From positions 88,836 to 152,835 of the forward strand of contig WNNJ02003003.1 of the NCBI GenBank assembly GCA_012934845.2: a DNA stretch of 64,000 nucleotides, given 5' to 3'. This DNA is from Pomphorhynchus laevis. Lineage: Eukaryota > Acanthocephala > Palaeacanthocephala > Echinorhynchida > Pomphorhynchidae. The translations under genes and the position numbers were made by a program. Numbering within the stretch: position 1 is the stretch's first letter; each line of letters opens with the position of its first letter. Positions 25,915 through 38,020 of this stretch are shown here, in pieces. The notes below the pieces were generated by a model. The model searched no databases, was not told where the DNA came from, and worked only from the letters and a program-made list of their open reading frames with translations.

Positions 25915-26737
25915 AATTATTTGAGCTGGATCAAAAAAGCGAAAGTTTTATTCGATATTTCGCTAACCTATGTGAACATCTTTATAAAATTGTCTAATTT
26001 TAGCATCTTCAGAAACTACGTAATTTAGATGCTAACAGGGGTTAAAAAACGATTTATTTTAACGTCGCTAATGCGTGCCAGCGCACGCTTACATGACCAC
26101 AACAAAACAAGACTGTGAATCAGGTGTCGAGAAGGTGTGAACGGAGGAGGTGTTTGAATGTGATAAAGGAGGGAGCGCGGCGGACGTCGAGAGGAAGTTG
26201 ATTCCAGGCGAGTGAGGCGGCGACGAGGAAGGATCGGATACCGTAGTTGTTGGAGTAATTAGGAACGTGGAGTAAGAGGGTATGACAGGAACGAAGCGAT
26301 AGCGAGGTGGGGCGAGTATCGTCTAAGAAAGGAAGGTTGATGAACGATGGGGAGCCGACAGCGATGAGACGAAAAGTAACGAGAAGAAGGCGGAGTTTGA
26401 TGTGGATGTGGATGGTGGGCCAGGAGAGTTGGGCAAGATATGTGGATGTGTGGTCGAAGCGACGGAGACGAAAGAGCACTCGAACGGCGGTGTTGATTAT
26501 TCGTTGTAGGGGTAGGATGATGGATTTTGGAGAATTGGCGAAAAGGCTAAGGCAGTAATCGATTTTAGGGAAAAGAAGCGATGAAAGAAGAGACACAAGA
26601 ACGGAAGTCGATAAGAGGGCGGATACGGCGGATGTCACGGAGAATTAAGTTAGACGAGCGGACCTTGTCACGGACGAAGGGGTTAGCGAAATATCAAATA
26701 AAATTGTCCCCTATTATTTGATCTAGCTCCAATAATT
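25915..26737. mobile_element. Fold-back (MITE-like) element split by a LINE
   Basis: Long inverted arms (25915-25968 and 26681-26737) share GATATTTCGCTAACC and GAGCT-GATCAAA. Without the LINE between them the element would be about 180 bp, with a central hairpin (TAGCATCT...AGATGCTA). The inner arm read on one strand (GTTAGCGAAATATC) resembles the end of the Penelope-like hammerheads elsewhere in the window, so it may be made of inverted termini of such an element. TIR-MITE or fold-back identity is inferred. Confidence 0.6.
26045..26680 (-). mobile_element. LINE-B 5'-truncated copy with 8-bp target duplication
   Basis: The minus strand carries an open 172-codon frame (26120-26638) that is the C-terminal part of a CR1-like ORF2: RFDHTSTYLAQLSWP, LHVPNYSNNYG and AWNQLPLDV. 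The conserved tail (GCGTGCCAGCGCACGCTTAC on the plus strand) lies at 26068-26090. AGGGGTTA occurs on both sides (26037-26044 and 26678-26685), a target-site duplication. The insertion sits inside a palindromic element. Very similar to 40.4-41.0 kb, so a fairly recent copy. Confidence 0.8.
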
Positions 26738-27309
26738 ATTTAATTACCGTGTTTTACGGTAAGAAACATCAAAGCACGAATTGCTGTAAATTAGACGATA
26801 CTGATTTAAGTTGATTTTAAAATGTTATTCATTCACAATTGTTACGCTGTTATAACATATAATCATCCCTGTACCGCTATTACTGGTTATATCTAATCGA
26901 ATATTTACTTGTTCTATCTAACAAAGGGTTAGATAGAACCCTTGAGGAGAAGTGTTCTATCTTAAGAACCTTCTCTTGAGGAGAAGGCTATGAGTATTGG
27001 TCCTCCTAAGCATACAACCAGAATTGACAAAGTCAAACTGTTGATCACTGTCAATATTGTTACAAGTCTCGAAGTCACTAATGGAATGATTGATATCAAA
27101 CCACAAGGGAGAACGGTACTCAATAAAATTACTTCAGTAACTAAGGTATTGGTTCTTTGAATATTAAATGCGATTTTAGCAATGAAAGATTATGGAAAAC
27201 TCTCTAAAGTGAGGTTCAAATACAGTCTAGTCCTTCGCCGAACAACTTCAAAATTACGAATAGTCAAGTTCGTCTCTCCCACATCTAATCGAGCTTTAAA
27301 AACGTTTTA

Positions 27310-27550
27310 AAAATAAAAAAAAGATTTATTTTAACGTGGCAAATGCGTGCCAGCGCACGCTTACATGACCACAACAACAAAAAAATGTAAATCATGTGTC
27401 GAGAAGGTGTGAACGAAGGTGTTTGAATGTGAAAAAGGAGGGAGCGCGGCGGACGTCGAGAGGGAGTTGATTCCAGGCGAGTGGGGCGGCGAGGAGGAAG
27501 GATCGGAGACCATAGTTGTTGGAGTAATTGGGAACGTGGAGTAAAATGGT
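27310..27550 (-). mobile_element. LINE-B short 3' fragment
   Basis: About 240 bp that nearly match the 3' end of the copy at 26045-26680: the tail GGCAAATGCGTGCCAGCGCA, then the C-terminal coding region up to the equivalent of LHVPNYSNNYG. Severely 5'-truncated. Confidence 0.8.
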
Positions 27551-29150
27551 ATGAAGTTTTAATTTTTCAGTAAACTGGTTGGAGAAACTTTAAGACGATA
27601 TGATTTATGAAAAGTTGAATGAACAGAATCCTTACTAACACGAAAAAGAGAGCTACTGTCTTAACGCTAGAAGTAATCTCGTTTGATAATTTGCTATAAT
27701 ACATATCTTTGGCAAATAATCGTTTAATCGATGCTGAATGTTAACAAAATCAGATTCAGGTACGTTCGCGTTTCATGATAGCGAGATAAAATCGCTATAA
27801 ATGTGCTACGTAGGAGAACCTCACACTTGCGCAGTCTGTCGACTTGCGTATCAAACCTGTGAATGCTCGGATGTTTTACTGTTAAGATTACATCCAACTC
27901 TATGGAACTGTTTTAATTTAAAGGTTCACTTGGTGATTGGATCTTTGAGTTTTCACCGTGCTATAAATAATTGGACGCTATTACAACTTGATTTGGCAAT
28001 ATCATGTAATACATCTGAATGACGATCATTATTTTTATCCTCGACACGATCGACTAAACTACATTTTCAATATCGATTCTATTTTTGGGTCTTTCTCCCA
28101 TAGTTCGTAACATGCGCGAAGAATTTTCTCCTCTTATCCAGATGCGGGCAGAATTCGGGCAATCATTATCCGTAATTATAGTCTACTGCCTTTTCAATTC
28201 TAGAGTGAATATTTCTTGCGAATAAAATCGTTTTAAGATGATCACATGTTTATCATGCATTAGAAGTTGATTTTTCCCGATCATCAAAACCCTTCGAATC
28301 AGAGATATTGTAGACATACTTTATTTTTTTGCAAATATTTTATTAACATTTTTATAAAACAGTTATAAAAAGAAATAAGATTGTGAAAATTTGTTCGAAA
28401 TACGATTAGTAGACTTTGAATGATGATAAAGAATTAGAAGTGCAATCTAATGCAGGTTAAAATTCATTAGCACTATAGTAAACCCTACTACTAAGATTGG
28501 ATAAGTGCTTGGGATCCACTCGCTATCGAGAACAATCATCATTGCTCGACATGTGCTTAACTATCGGCCTACACAAAATGCCAAATATAAACATCCATAC
28601 ACATTACCAAAAAATTCAAAATTTTACTGGATGAAACCAGAAATTATAAAATATCTAATCTGCCTATGATAAATGTGTTTTAAGCGAATTTCGATCATAT
28701 GCGAACGGTGCTATTAAATATATACTGGCCAAATCCCTTAATCTACAGAGAGAAACATCTTGAATATCTTAATAAAGTTATAAAAAATAACTTTAAAAAA
28801 GTTATGCTTGTTTAGTCTAATTACATTCCAGATTTTTCCTGTCAGTTCCAGATTTTTCCTGTCAGTTACGCTCGCTACGCTCGCGGATTGAGCTTAATCT
28901 CTCAATAAAAGATGATGCCTAGAAAAACTCGATCTCATATCACTGTCTCTGATCACGCATCTTCCACATCGAAATGCAATGACGGTTATACTACTATGTA
29001 AGTTGGATGCGATTGTAAAGACTGTGACGTATGGAACCTTGTTCGAGTTAAAATATCTGACCGATCTGTGTATCAAAATAAACCATTTAAATCTGATTTT
29101 TTTCACCAGAAAAACTTTTACAGATATCATGCTCATCCACTTCTGTCTCA
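27551..29150. other. Gene-free stretch
   Basis: No coding sequence is supported. A 20-bp tandem duplication (TTCCAGATTTTTCCTGTCAG, about 28827-28866) is followed by TACGCTCGC repeated (28866-28885), a local G+C-rich spot. Otherwise low-complexity A+T-rich DNA. Confidence 0.5.
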
Positions 29151-30704
29151 CATACGACTACTCAGCCGATACTGGTTTTGACGTTTCAATGGCATCAACA
29201 CCTGACTTTGCATCGTAGAATCCAATTCTTAAACCTACTCTCACACACTCCTCGTTCAACTACGGATTAAACTCCCATTCATCTTCATCATCCTACCAAT
29301 GCAAACGATACAGCTGCTCATATCGTACCACCCCTTTCATATTCCTCCCCATCTAAATACCTCTCACACTTATTTCTTCACTTCACGTACTCCTTACTCT
29401 ACCTCCCCCGTATCACTTCTCAATAATTTACATACTTCCGTTAAAATCATCTTCAGTAACATCTTCGATAAACCGATTAAACACCCCACTTCTGTCAAAC
29501 ATGTTCCAACTTATCTTCATTCTCCATCGAGCACCCCTGTTATTCCCACTTCTACATACTTTTCTACCTCTAATCCTACCAGCTATGTTCGTCCACCACA
29601 TCCACGTAATCGTTTTCCTTCGCGCGATCGCTATATTATCATATCTAACTTAAAGCTTCCCGAATCTACTTCTCCATAACCTCGCCTCGATGATCATGTG
29701 TCTGCTTTCAGGTCTATCCTAGCAACCATTCTTCCTGATGATAATCCATCCCTCTTCAATAATATCGCTCTTGTATATATAATATCGCTCTTGGTACTAT
29801 CCCGAGAGTACCAAGGAAAAGAGAAACATCTACGTGAAACAAACGGCGAGTCATCACCATCAATCCGTCAAATCAACGAAAATTTTCACGTCGTACACGC
29901 GAGGCCAAAAATCCGATGGAGATCCGTTTCTCCCTTGTCTTCTTCGCTAGTCGATATCGCTCCTGAGCATACTTTTCGTCTTCGTCTTTTTAACACTCGA
30001 TCCATTCTTCATAAAGCTGATCTGCTCCTTGATATCTTCGATCAATTATATATCGATGTTCTCTGTATTACCTAATCCTGACACTAACTCTGACGATCAT
30101 GCTATTCGTCGTCTATGTCGCTCTGGTTACTCTATAGTTGAATCAGCTCGTCCATTTGTCTCAACCACATATACTGCTACTAACCACGACGGTATTGTTG
30201 CCATTGCTTGTCCCTAACGTCTTTGCGTAAAATTAATGCTGACACATTACACTTAGTTCAAATTACTCATACGCAGATTATCAACTCCTTACCCTACGGA
30301 ACTTGTGATTATATACCGTCCAGGCTCATCTGCCCCCTCACGTATGTTCTTTAACGACCTTGTAGATCTTCTTTATCACTGTTCATTGTCTGATACTCCT
30401 TCTTATGTTCTCGGTGACTTTAACATTCGTATTGATCGTCAAGCTGACTCTGACTTTATCGTTCTAACTAATCTTCATTCTGATTTTAACTATAAATTAC
30501 TTTCAACAAGCCCCACTCAAATTCTTTGTGGGGCGCTCGACATCATTGCTGTTCTCAACTGCTTCAATGACTATAACTCCTTGTCAATTACTGATCCTGG
30601 TTTGTCCTATCATTTCCTTTTCACTCTTACTGTCCCCAGCGTCCTTCTATGCCTCAAACATTAGCTACTCCAAGTTGACCGCTACTCCAAGTTGACTACT
30701 CCAA

Positions 30705-30735
30705 GTAAGGCTGCAAAAACTTCTTGCAGCCTTAC
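30705..30735. repeat. Perfect 12-bp-stem hairpin inside LINE-D
   Basis: GTAAGGCTGCAA (30705-30716) and its exact complement (30724-30735) around 7 bases. It follows a tandem repeat of CTACTCCAAGTTGAC (about 30665-30695). Both interrupt the LINE-D endonuclease region. Confidence 0.65.
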
Positions 30736-31969
30736 TCGATTCGTCACTAGTTTCACTCCCACTTCGCTAACTTTCTCCCGATGATCTGTGCATTCTGTTT
30801 GATTCTAAAATTACAACTATCTTCAATCACCTCAACCTAGTCGACTCAGACGTTTTGAGCGCTTGTGACATGCTCCCCGATTCTATTCCGATTGAAGTCT
30901 TTCTAAGCGTCGAATTAGTCACTATTGTCGTGTGTTTAATCGCTTTCTTAAACGTTCTCCAAACTGACCCACTCCACATCTCCGTGCTTCCTACCTTTCT
31001 CTTGGCCGTTCCTATATCATTCTTCTATGGACTAAACGTACACTCTTTTGGCGAAATCAACTCGAGTCCTCATCCAACTCTAAATCTCATTTGAAAATCT
31101 TAAACTCTATTTGTTCACGAACATTTACCCTTTGTAACATAAATCCTTATGAATTGTCTTCTTATTTGCAATCTAAGCTATCTAATTCACTTTCCCTTCT
31201 TGCATCATGTACCAACTCTTCTTTTTAAATACTTAAACCTAAAACAATTTCACCTTCTCTCATTTTGTCTGGTATAGTTTCTTCGGTTTTTCTGTCATTA
31301 CCGAATAAAACATCTCATTATGACCCGATTCCCACTCACTTGCTTAAAAATATCTGCTCATATATATCACCATTTCTAGCCACATTGCTCAACTTGTCTA
31401 TCCGTAGCCGCACATTTCCTTACTGGAAATGCGCCACTGTTCTTAATTCCTCAAAAAGCAATCTCTCGACATCTCACTACCATGTTCGTACCGTTCTATC
31501 TCACTTCTTCAAACCATCTCTAAACTCCTTGAGCGTATCTTTTCAAGCAAGTTAATGCATATCTCTTGTCCTCTAACTTATGTCATCCCTTCCAAGCTGC
31601 TTTTCGCTCTAATCACTCTACTGAAATTGCATGTCTTAAAGTTTATAACGACTTACTCATCTTGCGCGATCAAAAATTATGTAGTGTCATAATTTCTCTT
31701 GATCTATCGTCTGCTTTTGACATCGTCGATCACTCGATTCTTCTCCATCGCCTTCGTCATGATTATGGCTTCTCTTTACCCACTTTATCATGGTTTTCTT
31801 CATATCTATCAAACCATACATTTCGCGTCTATTCTAACTCTTCTCTCTTCCATCCTTCGTCCATCTCGTTCTGTGTTCCACAATGCTCCGTATCAGGCCC
31901 TTTGCTTTTCTCTTTTCTTCTCGATGACTTGTCGTCTTTTTATCATCTCTGTCTTGTATTTCTCTATTT

Positions 31970-32040
31970 TTTATAGTCATGTGAACGTGCGCCGGCACGC
32001 ATTTGCCAAGTAAAAAATAATTCATTTTTTTCTTATACAT
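31970..32040 (+). mobile_element. LINE-B tail inserted into LINE-D reverse transcriptase
   Basis: GTCATGTGAACGTGCGCCGG and CACGCATTTGCCAAG, the 3' tail of the LINE-B family, interrupt the RT between the DDLSSF segment and MQYADD. Homologues at 40.0 kb have only a few residues in this interval. It may be a tiny 5'-truncated LINE-B insertion or a SINE using that tail. Confidence 0.6.
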
Positions 32041-32756
32041 GTAACTTCCATTTTATGCAATATGCGGATGACATTCTCCTCTATGATCATGTACTGCTTA
32101 TTGTTTTCATGATCTTAGTGTTTCTGCTTCCAACTATTTTGCGTCAATTTTCAATCATCTTTCTTCCCTTCGTCTCTCTCCGTATCTTAATAAATTCAAA
32201 ATAATATGGATCCTTCCTCGAAGCCTCGTTACACTTCCTCCGTATAATTAAATTCTACAATTCGTCTTATCGTTGACAATCTCGTTTTCCTAAGCTTCTA
32301 TTTCGACAACCAACTTTCACTTAAACCTTTCGTTAGAGATAAGGTACGCTCATCTACCTTGATTATCCGCAACCTCCGTCAAATTCGTAGATTGATCGAT
32401 TTCCCTTCTTGTATGATTCTCATATATTCTCTCATTTACTAAAGCTTTGATTATTGTCTTAGTTTATTTTTAACCCACCTAAATCCACTCTTCTTCCACT
32501 ACAACGCATCGTAAACGCAGCTGTGCGAATTCCCTCCGTCTTCGTCGTTTTGATTATACATCCCCACCATCTTGCTTCTCCCGATTTGCGTACCATTTAT
32601 TCCCATGTTCAATTTTGTCTTCTCATTGATTTTCCGCCTTGTAACTTTTCATACTCCTTCATTTCTCAACCCTCCTTTTCTCGACAATTCTCGTCATGTT
32701 TACTGTTCTTTGCGTTCCCGTAATTCCCTTCTTTTACATGTACCAAACTACTCAAC

Positions 32757-32957
32757 CTCTTTTGGATTCCGCTCCTTCCTTTTGGCGGCTCCTTTCTCAT
32801 GTAATCATCTGCGCATTCATATACGAAAATTATCCTCAATGCCGTGCTTCAAACGCCAAATTGGATTCCACCTCTTCCTTTTGACTGCTCCTCTCTCGTG
32901 GAATCATGTCCATTCATATACGCCAATCAACCTCAATGCCGTGATTCAAACACCAAT
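32757..32957 (+). repeat. Tandem duplication of about 100 bp in LINE-D
   Basis: TTGGATTCC...CTCAATGCCGTG...TTCAAAC occurs twice in succession (about 32760-32860 and 32861-32957) with roughly 80% identity by eye. The duplicated part encodes the C-terminal SFLLAAPLSWNH motif. Confidence 0.7.
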
Positions 32958-33065
32958 TTAAACAATTTAACTAATTTATCTGAAGGACTGTTGCTGTGCT
33001 TTCTTGTTAGATAGTGGACTTGTAATCGTGCAGCTGGCACGTATTTGCCACGCTAAATAAATTAT

Positions 33066-34224
33066 TATACACTTCAACTCACACCAAGTAAAATTATCAG
33101 TCCTACTTTATTAAGTATGCATTATTCAGATAAAAGTATTTAAAATAATTAAATTATACCTGTAGTAGTCTTCCTGACTTCAAGAAAACAAAATATTTAA
33201 CTTATCGCACCATATTTATTACAAGACAGCATTTTGCTGTTTTGTCTGATCATTTCGACGTAAAGAAGAAAAATAAATGCCATTGTTATGTCATTATTTG
33301 TGAAATATTTAATTTAAAATAATGCAATGTTTATAGTAGAACTTTGAATTTAAAAAATGATAGATGCACTATAATCTAGATAGATGTAAGATTTTGAAAT
33401 GGTATGCGGCTATGTGAGTCAACCTCAGCTTTCTCTCGTAATGATTTGATTTCCATTAGTCGCTGAGATCAGTAATATCTGGTCGAACTACTGTTTTAAA
33501 GATTGGAAGAAGTGTTGCATCAAAAAGATTACCGAGCATTCCCGTTTATACAAAAGCTAGAATAGTACAAATCGAAAATATTATGACTTAAAAATACTTC
33601 CTGGTGTTTAAAAGATACTTTCGATGGTGTTTAATTTTGTGACTGAATGAGCTTTCATCGATTTAAACAATTGTTCCCAACACTAAGTTGTATAAGCATA
33701 TCTTTTAAGTAACCAGAACATAATTTTATAAATGAATAAAGCATTTAAGAACAATTAAGAAATAATGTCATATTTTCCCAACCTCAGTTACCGGAAAAAG
33801 GCCGGCTAGTTGTCAGTGGATCGGTTGATTCAGATATTCTAGATGATCAGGCGCTATCTAAAAGTAGTGATAACGAAGAGGAGGAAGTCTAACGCTATCG
33901 ATTATGGACATTATACGAAGAGGTTAACTATTCAAACAACTATTTCATGTATTGTTAATTTTTAGAACATATTATCGAAGGAACCTCAGTTAAATTGATC
34001 TTATTACTACAATAGAACAGAACTTATATCAACTTCTGCACATGAATATAAAATTGCTCAAAAATTAGCCTTTACGAATTTATTTTGTATTTTGCGTACT
34101 GCTTATTCCGGCAAATCCATGTATGCTTATCCTTAAATGTAGCTTTGTAGGTCGATACCTGTAGTAGTTTTTACCTGCTCAAAAGGCGACTTTATTTATT
34201 CGAAATTAAAAGAAATTAAAGGAA
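33066..34224. other. Gene-free stretch with one exon-like ORF
   Basis: Mostly non-coding. One exon-like frame lies at about 33786-33892: after a TTTTCCCAACCTCAG acceptor-like sequence it reads 34 codons ending SKSSDNEEEEV and a stop, an acidic C terminus typical of nuclear proteins. No partner exon was found, so it is not called a gene. Confidence 0.4.
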
Positions 34225-34520
34225 ATTTGAAAAGTTATGTAATGATTTTAATTTTATTTTGTTTTATGATTCTGCTTTTTACTTTTTGTTGTTTTTAAAA
34301 TGTGTGCAAAATTTTAGTGTATGATCGTTTTGTTTCTCGGTATTTTCTTTTAAGTAGAAATGCGAGGCACATCAATACTTGTATTTTTGTATAAATGTTG
34401 GAAACACAGGGGAAACAAATTGTGAAACATTTTATTGTAATCCTGATGATGATAGCAGGAGCTATCGAAATATAGAATTTTAATCAAATAAAGGATAATT
34501 TCTGCTTCTTTATCAGTAAT
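34225..34520 (+). mobile_element. Penelope-like element 3' end with hammerhead-like motif
   Basis: About 290 bp match, in inverted orientation, the 3' end of the Penelope-like element at 54.0-54.3 kb (shared GTATTTTTGTATAAATGTTG and AATGCGAGGCACATCAATAC-like stretches). At 34443-34474 there is a hammerhead-like core: CTGATGA, stem II GATAGC with GCTATC around AGGA, GAAA, then TATA with cleavage expected after 34474. Flanking bases can form a bulged stem I. 5'-truncated, no coding part. Confidence 0.7.
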
Positions 34521-34539
34521 AATATTTTTTAAAGTACAG

Positions 34540-35521
34540 GTTTATTGAAGTGGTCATCGTGGGCACACATCCACTTACAAGTCTACTAAATTACAAATTT
34601 ACAGTTTTGAACGAACGTTAATCAATGTCATTTGGTTGATGTTGCTGTGCGGGAGAGTTTAAAATAGTGTGGTAAATAATTGAATCGATTATTAAGAAAA
34701 AAGAGCGGACGCTGTGTTTGAGGGGTGGAAAGGAGGCAGTTGAGCGGATGGTGAGAGTTTATTTTAGAGAAGATGAGCGACAATAAAAAGGGAACGCGAC
34801 CTCAGTTTGAGTAAAATGACGAGAAGAAAAGTATAACATGAACGAAGATTTATGAATGTGAGGTGGAATTCTGTAAGGGCATGAATATGAAGATAAAGAG
34901 GCAAGTTTGAGGAAAGGAGTCACAAGTGATACAAATTATACAGAATAGAATGCGGTTTTCCATAGTTAATTAGTTGAGTTTAGAGAGGCGAGAAGACGTG
35001 CGATCAAAACGGCGGATGCAAAAAACGATACGCAGAGCGGAATTCAAAAGACGCTAGGGAAAAAGAAGAGAGGATTTAGAGGAGAAAACAAAAATAATGA
35101 GACAGTAGTTGATTTTAGGAAATATTAGACTGAAAATAAGAGAGTTACATGAGTTAAAATCAAACGAGTTCCTGGCACGGCGTAGGTCGCGAAGTAGGAT
35201 ATTGCAAGATCAGGTTTTGTCGCGAACGAATGGATAGATAGAAAGATAGTTTACCTAAGTGAACTCTCAATAAAGTGAGATGATCAACAATATGAAGAAC
35301 GGTTGAATTAAGAAATACAACGTTAGGAGAAACAAAGATAAAAGAATGGAAAACTTATAAGATTTTAGACTTTGAATGGTTAATATACAAACGGAGGGAG
35401 GAAATATTCTTAGAGATGGAGAGAAGACAATTAGTCGAAGAGACAGAGATCCTCCAAAAGATGAACATTAGAATGAGAGTAAAGGATAATATCATCATAT
35501 TGCATGATGTAGAAGTTATAG
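34540..35521 (-). mobile_element. LINE-E, 3' half (CR1-like, decayed)
   Basis: Minus-strand remnant of a CR1-like ORF2 C-terminal half: the frame at 35355-35521 includes DDIILYSHSNVHL-like RT sequence after YADD in another frame. A tail with GTGGGCACACATCCACTTAC lies at about 34553. Its 5' half continues at 38021-39450 on the other side of an inserted LTR element. Many breaks. Confidence 0.6.
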
Positions 35522-35665
35522 TGTACTGTTTAAACACAATTAGAGGATAAAACAAGATAGAAACTTTATTCAAGTATCTGAAACACAATCATAAATTAGA
35601 AGATAAATATACAATGCAAATGGTATAATAAAATTGATAATACAAATCACTATAGTAATACCACA
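35522..35665 (-). repeat. LTR (3' LTR of the minus-strand element)
   Basis: 144 bp, pairs with 37877-38020; flanked outside by TATAG. Confidence 0.8.
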
Positions 35666-37876
35666 GTCATCTCCCTCTTCATTTTCCCCAACTATATAGT
35701 TTTGAAGGTAGCGAGGTGTTTGGATTCAACAATCACTTTTTTGAGGAATAACTTCCGTATTGTCCTGCTTGCATTTGATCGGAATCATCTGATACAATTT
35801 CATTGGCGTGAGTTAAATTGTTATCCGTTGTTATGTCCAATGATTTTTGTGTTAAATTTAAATTCGATGGAATAGAAAATTTTGTTGTAGAGGCGCGACG
35901 ATCTGATATGTTTAAGTCATTATTGTCATCTTCTGTTCGAGTGTCTGCGATTTTTGTAAAACTTGTTTTCATCATACTATTTGGTGGTGATGGACTTATT
36001 TGAGTCTGTCATGATTGTTGGTTGTCGTTCCTCAGGTATGGTGCTAGGTTGTTGGTGGAGACAATATTTTCGACTCCGTTGATATCTCTAATTTTCGCTA
36101 TTTTTGGATTGCATTTAATTAGTTTTACAATCTCAGTTTTCAGGTCATATTTACTATCGACTACGTGTTTCTTGAAAACAACCAACTCGTCATTTATAAG
36201 CCATGATGGTGCACTTGTATTAGAACCAGATCTTCGTTGATACGCGAAAAATCTCTCGTGCGGCGTACAGTTCATGGATGTGCATAACAGGGTTCGTACT
36301 GAATGAAGAGCTATTGGTAAGTATCGTTGCCAATGTGTGACTGAAAGTTCCCTTGTTTTCAATCCCAATTCTATGCTTCTCCATATCGTACCATTAAAGC
36401 GTTCGATTTGAGAGTTACCTGTTGGATTATAAGGGCTTGAGTGAGTAATTGCGATACCATGTCCAGATAGATAAGTTTTAAGTTCTTGTGATATGAAACA
36501 AGGACCTTGGTCACAGTGGTTGCATTCGGGTGTTCCGAAGAGAAAGAATAAACTTTCCAAACAGCAAATGACGGTAGTTGAAGATATTTGAATATGCGAA
36601 TGGAAATTTTGAGTATTCGTCAATCATTGTAAGCATGCATCGATTTATGTTTGCTTGGTAAGAGTTTTTTAAATTGATAGATATGCGTTCAAAAGGCCTT
36701 GTAGATTTGATTACATTTGATTCACGGGAACGTAATATTTTGGATTTAATGGTGCACACGTTTGACACTTCGAGATAACATTTCTTATGTCATCAAGAGA
36801 ACGACAGATTTCTTGATCTTATAAAGTGATTTAATCGCGTTACTTGGGAATGACAGAGTACTTTATGATTTCGTGTAATTTAGATAGGTCACTAGAAGTG
36901 CATGCCGCTGTTGTTAAGCGAGACATTATATCGGCTATCATTTTAAGTTCCAGGTCTATATTTTATTTCAAAAGAAAACGGGGTTAACTCCATTTTTCAT
37001 CGAACTAATTTTTCATTCTTTATTTGGTTTTGATGTTGTATGCCGAAAATAAACGAAACACTAAGTTGATTCGTAACAACACAAAAGTGCTTACCCATTA
37101 GATAATGACGCCACGATTTGAGCGATTCAACGATTGCGAGTGCTTCATTTCTTACTGACGAATATTTTCGTGCACAAGATTGTAGAGTTTTTGAAAATAA
37201 TGCTACATGTCTTCCTTCCTGAGGATGATAATACAGCACTGGCAACATCATTCTGCATAGTCTTAAATGCGGCCATAGCATCGGCATTCCATGGCAGCTC
37301 TTTGCACTCAATAATCGGACGTAAGCGTTTGAGAAATCCCTAATCCAATGTGAGTAATGAACTAGCATATCCATGATTATATTTACCTGGCGCTTAGAAT
37401 GGGCTCGCTCAATGCGATAAGGGCTTTTGTGCGGTCAGGGTCCGGCCGAATTGTATTCTTCTCAACAACATAAGCAAAAGCGTTTCGTAATTTTTTGATA
37501 TTTCTATTTTGATCTGACATGGCGTGACCGCATACAATGATATCATCGAGATATGTATATGTTCCTATGAGGATTTCACCGCAAATCATTTGATCGATAA
37601 TACGCTGAAAAACTTCTGACGCGTTAGTCAAGCCAAACGGGACTCTTGTAAATTGATAGAGGTAACCGTCAGCTTCAAATGCTGTGTATGGCCGATCTTC
37701 AATGCGGGATTTTAGTTGATGATAATGTTTAGTCAAATTCTGGAATCTTTGATAAAAATTTTAAGAAACGTCGCTTCCAGTGGGCCCAACTGATTTCATA
37801 ATCGATAGAGTTTGCAAGTATAGAAAACAATTCCGGCTTGAGTCGTTTTTCTCTATGCTACAATACTTGAATAAAT

Positions 37877-38020
37877 TGTGCTGTTTAAACACAATTAGAG
37901 GATAAAGCAAGATAGAAGCTTTATTCAAGTATATGAAACACAATCATAAGTTAGAAGATAAATATACAATATAAATGGTATAATATGATTGGTAATACAT
38001 TTCACTATAGTAATACCACA
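37877..38020 (-). repeat. LTR (5' LTR of the minus-strand element)
   Basis: 144 bp, pairs with 35522-35665; flanked outside by TATAG (38021-38025). Confidence 0.8.

Larger units (their letters stand above)
29150..33065 (+). mobile_element. LINE-D, heavily decayed CR1-like LINE related to LINE-B
   Basis: Translated pieces in shifting frames follow CR1 order: ORF1 strand IIISNLKLPES (29640), endonuclease pieces RLFNTRSIL (29985) and VLGDFNIRIDR (30410), RT pieces KTSHYDPIP (31305), PFQAAFRSNHSTE (31590), SLDLSSAFDIVDHS (31700), MQYADDILLYDH (32055), C-terminal LHVPNYS-like (32740), and a tail GGCACGTATTTGCCACG (33028-33045). There are at least ten frame breaks, a tail-like insertion near 31970 and a duplicated 100-bp stretch near the end. 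Old and dead. The left boundary is approximate. Confidence 0.75.
35522..38020 (-). mobile_element. LTR retrotransposon (Ty3/gypsy-like) fossil
   Basis: A 2.5-kb fossil on the minus strand. Both ends are 144-bp direct repeats (35522-35665 and 37877-38020) starting TG and ending CA, about 92% alike by eye. The 5-bp target duplication TATAG lies at 35517-35521 and 38021-38025. Parts recognised, in coding order: reverse transcriptase (37383-37740), RNase H (36997-37374) and integrase core with a downstream tail (about 36009-36770). Gag and protease regions are not present. It is broken, with several breaks. It was inserted into LINE-E, so it is younger than that copy. Confidence 0.85.

Noticed and set aside
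26307-26558. Arg-rich plus-strand ORF
   Set aside because: Antisense shadow of the LINE-B ORF2 C-terminal region; similar shadows occur at 40501-40779 and 39803-40057.
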